In this document: positions 58,814 through 64,000 of the stretch, piece after piece
How the letters are laid out: the number at the start of each line of letters is the position of its first letter
Position numbering within the stretch: position 1 is the first letter of the stretch
NCBI RefSeq assembly: GCF_036961565.1
Contig: NZ_JBAMDD010000004.1
Coordinates: forward strand, 1-64,000
Direction: 5' to 3'
Origin: Chitinimonas sp036961565
GTDB taxonomy: Bacteria > Pseudomonadota > Gammaproteobacteria > Burkholderiales > Chitinimonadaceae
Length of the DNA stretch: 64,000 nt
Position numbers and translations under genes: made by a program
The notes under the pieces: generated by a model
The model's database searches: none
The model's input: only the letters and a program-made list of their open reading frames with translations
Told to the model about the DNA's origin: nothing

Positions 58814-61800
58814 ATGCAGTTGTCGCGTATCTCGCTGGCGCTAGCCGGCTTGCTGGCCACCGTGCCGGCCCTGGCGGCCAGCAATGGCTATTTCCGGTTT
58901 CCTGCCCTGCAGGCCAATACCGTGGTGTTCACCGCCGAGGGTGACCTGTGGGCCAGCAATGTCAGCGGTGGCAATGCCCGCCGCCTGACCAGCCACGCTG
59001 CCGAAGAAACCCGGCCAGCCCTCTCCCCCGATGGCAAGTGGGTCGCCTTCTCAGCCAACTACGAGGGCGCCACCGAGGTCTACCTGATGCCGCTGGCCGG
59101 TGGCCAGCCCAGGCGTCTGAGTTTCGAGAACACCCGCGCCACCACCTTGGGCTGGACCGCACAGGGCGAAGTGCTCTACACCGCCCAACACAGCAGCGGC
59201 CCCTCGTCGCTGCGCGTCGTGACCCTGGTCAACCCCAATACCGGCGACAAGCGGGTACTACCCTTGGCCGATGCCAATGACGCCGTGCTCGATGAAAAGG
59301 GCGAGTATGTCTACTTCGTCCGCTTTGGCCTGGTCAGCAGCAATGACAATGCCCGCCACTATCGCGGTGGCGCACTGTCGCAGCTGTGGCGCTTCAACCT
59401 GAAAAACGGCAAGGAAGCCGAGCGCATCGGCCCCGCCAATCGCAACCTGCGCCGCCCCATGTGGTGGAACGGCCGGCTGGTGCTGATCAGCGACAGCGAT
59501 GGCCGCGACAATCTCTGGAGCATGAAGCCCGATGGCACCGAGTTGCAGCAGTTGACTCGCCATGCCGAATTCGACATCCGCAGCGCCAGCCTGGACAGCG
59601 GCCGCGTGGTCTACCAGCTGGGTGCCGACTTGCGCCTGCTGGATATCGCCAGCCGCCGCGATGAAGCCCTGGACATCAATCTGGTCTCCGATTTCGACCA
59701 GATGCGGCCGCGCTGGCTGGACAAGCCCCTGCGCTATGCCAGCAGCACGATACTGTCACCCGATGGCGAGCGTGTAGCCGTGACCGCCCGTGGCCGCACA
59801 ACCTTGGCCAGTACGGGCCTGCTGCGCCGCATCGATATACAGCAACCTGCCGGTGCGCGCCTGCGCGAAGCCACCCTCAGCCCCGATGGCCGCTGGGTCT
59901 ACGCCATTGCCGACAGCACCGGTGAACATGAGATCTGGCGCTTCCTTGCCGACGGCAGCGACGGCGGCAGTGCCTTGACCAGCGATGGCAATACCCAGCG
60001 CTTTGGCATCTATCCCTCACCCGATGGCAAATGGCTGCTGCACAACGATAAGCAGGGCCGCCTCTGGCTGCTGGACCTGGCGACCCGAAAAAACGAACTC
60101 ATCGATGATGCCAGCCGCGATGGTGTCGATGAGCATAGTGACATCAGCTGGGCACCGGATAGCCGCAGCATAGCCCTGGTGCGTGGCACCAATGCGCGGC
60201 AAATGAACCAGATAGGCCTGTACAGCCTGGAGAGCCGCCGTATGCACTGGCTCAGCAGCGACAAGTACAACAGCCAGGCCCCTGTTTTCAGCCCCGATGG
60301 CCGCTGGCTGTGGTTCCTGTCGGACAGAAATTTCCAGGCCACCAATCGCGGCCCCTGGGGCGACCGCAATACCGGCGCCTATTTTGATCGCCGCACCAAG
60401 GTTTACGCCCTGGCCCTGCAAGCCGGCAACCGCTTCCCCTTCCAGCCCAAGGATGAATTGCAGAACGCCAAGCCCGGCGGTGACGACAAGCCTGCCGACA
60501 AAGCCGCCAGCAAGCCCGCCGAAGGTAAGGAAACCAAGTCTAGCCAGCCCGCCATACAGTACGAAGGCCTGGCCGATCGCCTGTATGAGGTGCCTGTTGC
60601 ACCGGCCAACTACCGTGACCTGGCCGTGGACGGCAAGCGGCTCTACCTGCTGGAGGCCGAGGGCAGCCGTAACGATCTGAAGACGCTGGCCATAGACAAC
60701 ACCGGCCCCAAGCCAGAAGTGTTCGCAGCCGACATCCATAGCTTCGCCCTGTCGCAAGATGGCAAGAAGCTCTGGTATCGCAAGGGCAATAACGACAATC
60801 CCGAAATGTTCATCGTCGATGCCGGCCCCAAGGCGCCGGGCGATTTGAGCAAATCTGGCGTACGCCTGGGCGATTGGAGCTTGCGCATAGACCCGCGCGA
60901 AGAATGGCGCCAGATGTATCACGACGCCTGGCGCATGCATCGCGACTCGCTCTACGACCGCCAGATGCGTGGCGTAGATTGGGTTGCCAGTCGCAAGAAG
61001 TTCGCCCCGCTGGTCGAGCGCGTCACGGACCGCAGCGAACTCGATGACGTGCTGGCCCAACTAATCGGCGAAGTAGGCTCGCTGCACTCGCAAGTCGGCG
61101 GTGGTGATATGCGTCGTGCCAGCGATGGCGCCAACGCCGCCGGCCTGGGCGCCGTGCTGGAGCGCGTGGCCAATGGCTGGGAGGTCGCCCGTATCTACCG
61201 TACCGAGGCCGAACTACCCAGCGAGCGCTCTCCCCTGCAGGCGCCAGGCGTGGATGTACGCGAGGGCGATATCATCGTCGCAGTCAACGGCAGGAACAGC
61301 GCCGAGACGCGAGACTTCTCCGACCTGCTGCGCAACCAGGCCGGCCAGCAGGTGCTGCTGGAAGTCCGTCGCGGCAATGCAGCAGTGCGCCGCGTGATCG
61401 TCACCCCGGTCGATGCCAGGCAGCAGGCGGCACTGCGCTACAACGACTGGGAACAAACCCGCAAGGAGACGGTGGAGAAGGCCAGCAATGGCAAGCTGGG
61501 CTACCTGCACCTGCGCGCCATGGGTGCCGGCGATATGGCCAGCTTTGTGCGCGAATTCTATGCGCAGTACGAGCGTGATGGCCTGATCATCGACGTCCGC
61601 CGTAACAATGGCGGCAATATCGATAGCTGGGTCATAGAAAAACTGCTGCGCCGGGTCTGGGCCTTCTGGGCACCGCCGGGCGTTACGCCTTATGGCAATA
61701 TGCAGCAGGCCTTCCGTGGCCACCTGGTGGTGCTGACCGATGCCCTGACCTACTCCGATGGCGAAACCTTTGCAGCCGGCGTACAGGCTCTCAAGCTGGG

Positions 61801-62095
61801 ACCGCTGATTGGTACGCGTACCAGCGGTGCCGGTGTCTGGCTATCCGATCGCAACACCCTGGCCGATGAGGGCATCGCCCGGGTGGCCGAGAATGCGCAG
61901 TTCGGCGTAGACGGTAGCTGGCTGGTTGAAGGCGTGGGGGTACAGCCCGATATCGAGGTCGATAATCCACCGCACGCCACCTTCAAGGGTGAGGACAAGC
62001 AGTTGGAGACCGCCATCAACTACCTCAGGCAGAAACTGGCCAGCGAGCCGATCAAGCCGCTGAAAGCCGGCGCCATCCCGCCACTCAAGCCCTGA
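58814..62095 (+). CDS. Tricorn-like S41 protease
   Basis: The 1093-residue protein starts with a signal peptide (cleaved after ALAA, about residue 21). Two beta-propellers with repeated SPDGKWVAFSANYEG- and SPDGRWLWFLSDR-type blades follow, to about residue 630. A core region, a PDZ domain (GVDVREGDIIVAVNGRNSAE) and the S41 catalytic domain complete it. The nucleophile serine lies in LTDALTYSDGETFAAGVQ, with the substrate loop IDVRRNNGGNIDSW before it. It is probably periplasmic and degrades peptides. ATG 58814 has GGGAGA upstream. A terminator follows. Confidence 0.92.
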   Translation: MQLSRISLALAGLLATVPALAASNGYFRFPALQANTVVFTAEGDLWASNVSGGNARRLTSHAAEETRPALSPDGKWVAFSANYEGATEVYLMPLAGGQPRRLSFENTRATTLGWTAQGEVLYTAQHSSGPSSLRVVTLVNPNTGDKRVLPLADANDAVLDEKGEYVYFVRFGLVSSNDNARHYRGGALSQLWRFNLKNGKEAERIGPANRNLRRPMWWNGRLVLISDSDGRDNLWSMKPDGTELQQLTRHAEFDIRSASLDSGRVVYQLGADLRLLDIASRRDEALDINLVSDFDQMRPRWLDKPLRYASSTILSPDGERVAVTARGRTTLASTGLLRRIDIQQPAGARLREATLSPDGRWVYAIADSTGEHEIWRFLADGSDGGSALTSDGNTQRFGIYPSPDGKWLLHNDKQGRLWLLDLATRKNELIDDASRDGVDEHSDISWAPDSRSIALVRGTNARQMNQIGLYSLESRRMHWLSSDKYNSQAPVFSPDGRWLWFLSDRNFQATNRGPWGDRNTGAYFDRRTKVYALALQAGNRFPFQPKDELQNAKPGGDDKPADKAASKPAEGKETKSSQPAIQYEGLADRLYEVPVAPANYRDLAVDGKRLYLLEAEGSRNDLKTLAIDNTGPKPEVFAADIHSFALSQDGKKLWYRKGNNDNPEMFIVDAGPKAPGDLSKSGVRLGDWSLRIDPREEWRQMYHDAWRMHRDSLYDRQMRGVDWVASRKKFAPLVERVTDRSELDDVLAQLIGEVGSLHSQVGGGDMRRASDGANAAGLGAVLERVANGWEVARIYRTEAELPSERSPLQAPGVDVREGDIIVAVNGRNSAETRDFSDLLRNQAGQQVLLEVRRGNAAVRRVIVTPVDARQQAALRYNDWEQTRKETVEKASNGKLGYLHLRAMGAGDMASFVREFYAQYERDGLIIDVRRNNGGNIDSWVIEKLLRRVWAFWAPPGVTPYGNMQQAFRGHLVVLTDALTYSDGETFAAGVQALKLGPLIGTRTSGAGVWLSDRNTLADEGIARVAENAQFGVDGSWLVEGVGVQPDIEVDNPPHATFKGEDKQLETAINYLRQKLASEPIKPLKAGAIPPLKP

Positions 62096-62117
62096 CCACG
62101 GTATCTGGCACCTTAAC

Positions 62118-62158
62118 CGCCACCCCGCCCCATTCCCTGGGACGGGGTGGCGTTTTAT
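62118..62158 (+). terminator. Terminator after the tricorn-like protease gene
   Basis: A perfect 10-bp stem CGCCACCCCG/CGGGGTGGCG (62118-62127 with 62143-62152) has a 15-nt loop and is followed by TTTTAT. Confidence 0.82.
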
Positions 62159-62194
62159 CATGCGCCTCCTCCCTCACCGATTGCCAAGACCATC

Positions 62195-62779
62195 ATGACC
62201 GAACCCTGTCGCTGTGGCTGGGCCAACCCCAAGAATCCCCGCTATCTCGCCTACCACGACGAGGAATGGGGCGTACCCTGCCACGACGAGCGTACGCTGT
62301 TCGAGATGCTGAACCTGGAAGGCGCACAGGCGGGGCTATCGTGGGAGACCATACTGAACAAGCGGGACCACTACCGCGCCGCCTTCGATGGCTGGGATGC
62401 CAGCAGGATAGCCGTGTACGATGACGCCAAAGTCGCTGAACTGCTGGCGAATCCGGGCATCGTGCGCAACCGCCTCAAAGTGGCTGCCGCCATCAGCAAC
62501 GCCCGAGCCTGGCTGCAGCTGCAAGCCGCCGGGTCCAGCCTCGATAGCCTGCTGTGGGCCTATGTCGATGGCCAACCCCTGCAAAACAGTTTCGACAGCT
62601 ACCAACATGCCCCAGCGCATACGCCTTTGTCAGACCAGATATCCAAGGATCTATCCAAGCGCGGTTTCAAGTTTGTCGGCTCCACCATCATCTACGCCTA
62701 TATGCAGGCCATAGGCATGGTCAACGACCATGCCACCACCTGCTTTCGCCATCACATCGTCAAAGGACTTGCCCGATGA
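62195..62779 (+). CDS. tag: DNA-3-methyladenine glycosylase I
   Basis: Tag removes 3-methyladenine from alkylated DNA. The 194-residue protein carries the N-terminal CRCGWANPKNPRYLAYHDEEWGVP signature, with catalytic-site residues in GLSWETILNKRDHYRAAF. The C-terminal zinc-binding residues lie in MVNDHATTCFRH. I chose ATG 62195; the extra 16 residues of the longer frame overlap the terminator. It overlaps the carboxylesterase gene by 4 bp (ATGA). Confidence 0.95.
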   Translation: MTEPCRCGWANPKNPRYLAYHDEEWGVPCHDERTLFEMLNLEGAQAGLSWETILNKRDHYRAAFDGWDASRIAVYDDAKVAELLANPGIVRNRLKVAAAISNARAWLQLQAAGSSLDSLLWAYVDGQPLQNSFDSYQHAPAHTPLSDQISKDLSKRGFKFVGSTIIYAYMQAIGMVNDHATTCFRHHIVKGLAR

Positions 62780-63453
62780 GCCAACTGCTCGACGCCATAG
62801 AAATCGAAACCCGACCCCATCCCCAATGGGCCGTCATCTGGATGCACGGCCTGGGTGCAGACGGCAACGATTTTGTCTCCATCGTGCCCGAACTGGGGCT
62901 GGACGAGGCTGCTGTGCGGTTTGTGTTTCCCCACGCACCCATGATTCCGGTGACCTGCAACAACGGCTACGTCATGCGGGCCTGGTATGACATCCTGGAA
63001 CTCGATTCGATCAGCCGCCGGGTAGATGAAGCGGGCATACGCCAGAACCGTAGCGCCATCCAGGCCCTGATCGAGCGCGAGAACCAGCGCGGCATCCCCA
63101 GCGAGCGCATCATCCTGGCCGGCTTCTCGCAAGGTGGCGCCATGGCCTATAGCGTCGGCCTTACCCACCCCGACAAACTGGCCGGCATCATTGCGCTTTC
63201 CACCTACATCCCCTCCCAATCCTTGCTGGACAGCGAAAGCAGCCCTGCCAATCAGGCCACGCCGGTATTTGCAGCCCATGGCATACAGGACCCTATCGTG
63301 CCTTATGCTCTGGGAGAAGCGGCCGCCAAACAGGTCGGTACTGGCGGTCACCCCACCGAATGGCACAGCTATCGCATGCCACACTCAGTCTGCATGGAAG
63401 AAATCGTGGCGATTGGGCTGTGGCTGAAAACCAGGATGGCAGCCACCAGCTAG
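62776..63453 (+). CDS. Alpha/beta-hydrolase carboxylesterase
   Basis: This cytoplasmic esterase belongs to the phospholipase/carboxylesterase (acyl-protein thioesterase-like) family. The oxyanion-hole segment VIWMHGLGADGNDF, the nucleophile elbow GFSQGG (serine), the aspartate in HGIQDPIVP, and the histidine in YRMPHSVCMEE complete the triad. The length of 225 residues is normal. It overlaps tag by 4 bp at its start. At its 3' end it overlaps the convergent ketopantoate-reductase-like gene by 4 bp. Confidence 0.92.
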   Translation: MSQLLDAIEIETRPHPQWAVIWMHGLGADGNDFVSIVPELGLDEAAVRFVFPHAPMIPVTCNNGYVMRAWYDILELDSISRRVDEAGIRQNRSAIQALIERENQRGIPSERIILAGFSQGGAMAYSVGLTHPDKLAGIIALSTYIPSQSLLDSESSPANQATPVFAAHGIQDPIVPYALGEAAAKQVGTGGHPTEWHSYRMPHSVCMEEIVAIGLWLKTRMAATS

Positions 63454-64000
63454 ACCAAGGTGCTTGGAGACAGGCGAGGCGAGCCCTCGCCCGCCTGCTC
63501 GGCCACATGAATAGCCGCCATCACCCGCTCGCACCGGGGCGCACTGGCACCCTGGCTGGCCGCCAGCGCGACCACGGCACCTTGCAGATACACCACCTCG
63601 GTTAACCGGCCCTGTTGCAGGTCTTCCCACATGGAAGAACGCGCCAACGGGTCTATGGTCAGCATGGATGCCGCTACACGGCGGAACAAGGGCGTAGGCA
63701 AGCGTAGTAAATGGGGGATAAGCCAGGCCGGAACCCGGCTGACCTTGGCCGGCCGTATCCCCGCCCGTTTCATCGCATGCAGGGCTTCATCCATCATGCC
63801 AGCCAGCAGGCACCGCCAGGCGCGCGCCTGTAGCTGCTCCAGCAAGGGCACCCCCGCCAGGGCATTAAGCGCGTTATTCAAGTTAAGCAGGAGCTTGCCC
63901 CACTGCACCGCAGCCATATCCGCATAAGCCCGGCATGCCAAGCCCTCGCAAGCCAATAGGTCGGCCAGACCCGGCACTGTGTCCGCAATCGCCAGCTCGC
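63450..64000 (-). CDS. 2-dehydropantoate 2-reductase-like protein, C-terminal part (cut by window end)
   Basis: The 5' end lies beyond the window. The visible 183 codons match the C-terminal helical domain of ketopantoate reductase (PanE/ApbA family): QWGKLLLNLNNALNALAGVPL with the catalytic-domain lysine, and SSMWEDLQQGRLTEVVYLQGAVV near the end. The N-terminal NADPH-binding domain is not visible, so an orthology call to panE cannot be made; several paralogues exist in betaproteobacteria. The frame continues open to the window edge. Confidence 0.82.
   Translation of the reverse strand, partial: ELAIADTVPGLADLLACEGLACRAYADMAAVQWGKLLLNLNNALNALAGVPLLEQLQARAWRCLLAGMMDEALHAMKRAGIRPAKVSRVPAWLIPHLLRLPTPLFRRVAASMLTIDPLARSSMWEDLQQGRLTEVVYLQGAVVALAASQGASAPRCERVMAAIHVAEQAGEGSPRLSPSTLV

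Overview
The window is a GC-rich, gene-dense bacterial chromosome segment. The gene content points to a Gram-negative betaproteobacterium, probably near the Neisseriales/Burkholderiales border: RlmD, HrpA, ClpB with a sigma-32 promoter, a type II secretion secretin operon, a TonB-dependent receptor, and a CheA-CheW-MCP-CheR-CheD-CheB cluster. Genus cannot be fixed from the sequence alone. No rRNA, phage or CRISPR array is present. Three tRNA genes (Asp-Val-Asp) are present.

Layout. 0.1-4.5 kb: housekeeping genes (thpR, rlmD, folB, plsY), with a promoter/two-hairpin/terminator unit at 1795-1916 that looks like a small RNA or leader attenuator. 4.5-12.3 kb: a signalling island with four LytS-type histidine kinases, one LytTR response regulator and a small [2Fe-2S] ferredoxin. 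It is invaded by two copies of a MITE-like palindromic element (5439-5609 and 10327-10637). 12.3-19.7 kb: YbdK-type ligase, cation/proton antiporter, clpB, an AraC regulator and a degenerate GGDEF protein. 20-24.3 kb: a TonB receptor plus two-domain beta-propeller phytase, likely a phytate-use operon. 25.9-34.8 kb: a complete chemotaxis operon whose first gene is a receptor-like protein with a CheZ-like motif.

35.5-41.2 kb is the most unusual part. A 516-residue protein consists almost entirely of 26 perfect pentaglutamine repeats (consensus LQDLAAILDQQQQQ plus a 4-5 residue linker, nearly always basic). It is followed on the same strand by an HExxH peptide-hydroxylase-like protein, a SagB-type flavin oxidase, a JmjC/cupin-type 2-oxoglutarate oxygenase and a trypsin-like serine protease. 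I read this as a candidate ribosomally synthesised, post-translationally modified peptide (RiPP) system with a multicore precursor. The repeats could be oxidatively modified and then cut at the basic linkers. No YcaO cyclodehydratase and no exporter is seen. The function is inferred.

41.2-46.3 kb: gspC-gspD-gspE (type II secretion, minus strand), then the tRNA cluster with a strong promoter and terminator. 46.3-64 kb: a DUF2306-like membrane protein, LysR regulator, RidA, M3 peptidase, ATP-grasp protein, hrpA, a periplasmic binding protein, ADP-ribosylglycohydrolase, a tricorn-like S41 protease, DNA-3-methyladenine glycosylase I, a carboxylesterase, and the 3' part of a ketopantoate-reductase-like gene cut by the window end.

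Start codons were moved inward from the longest reading frame where a Shine-Dalgarno sequence, family N-terminus or signal peptide favoured it. Those choices are stated per gene.
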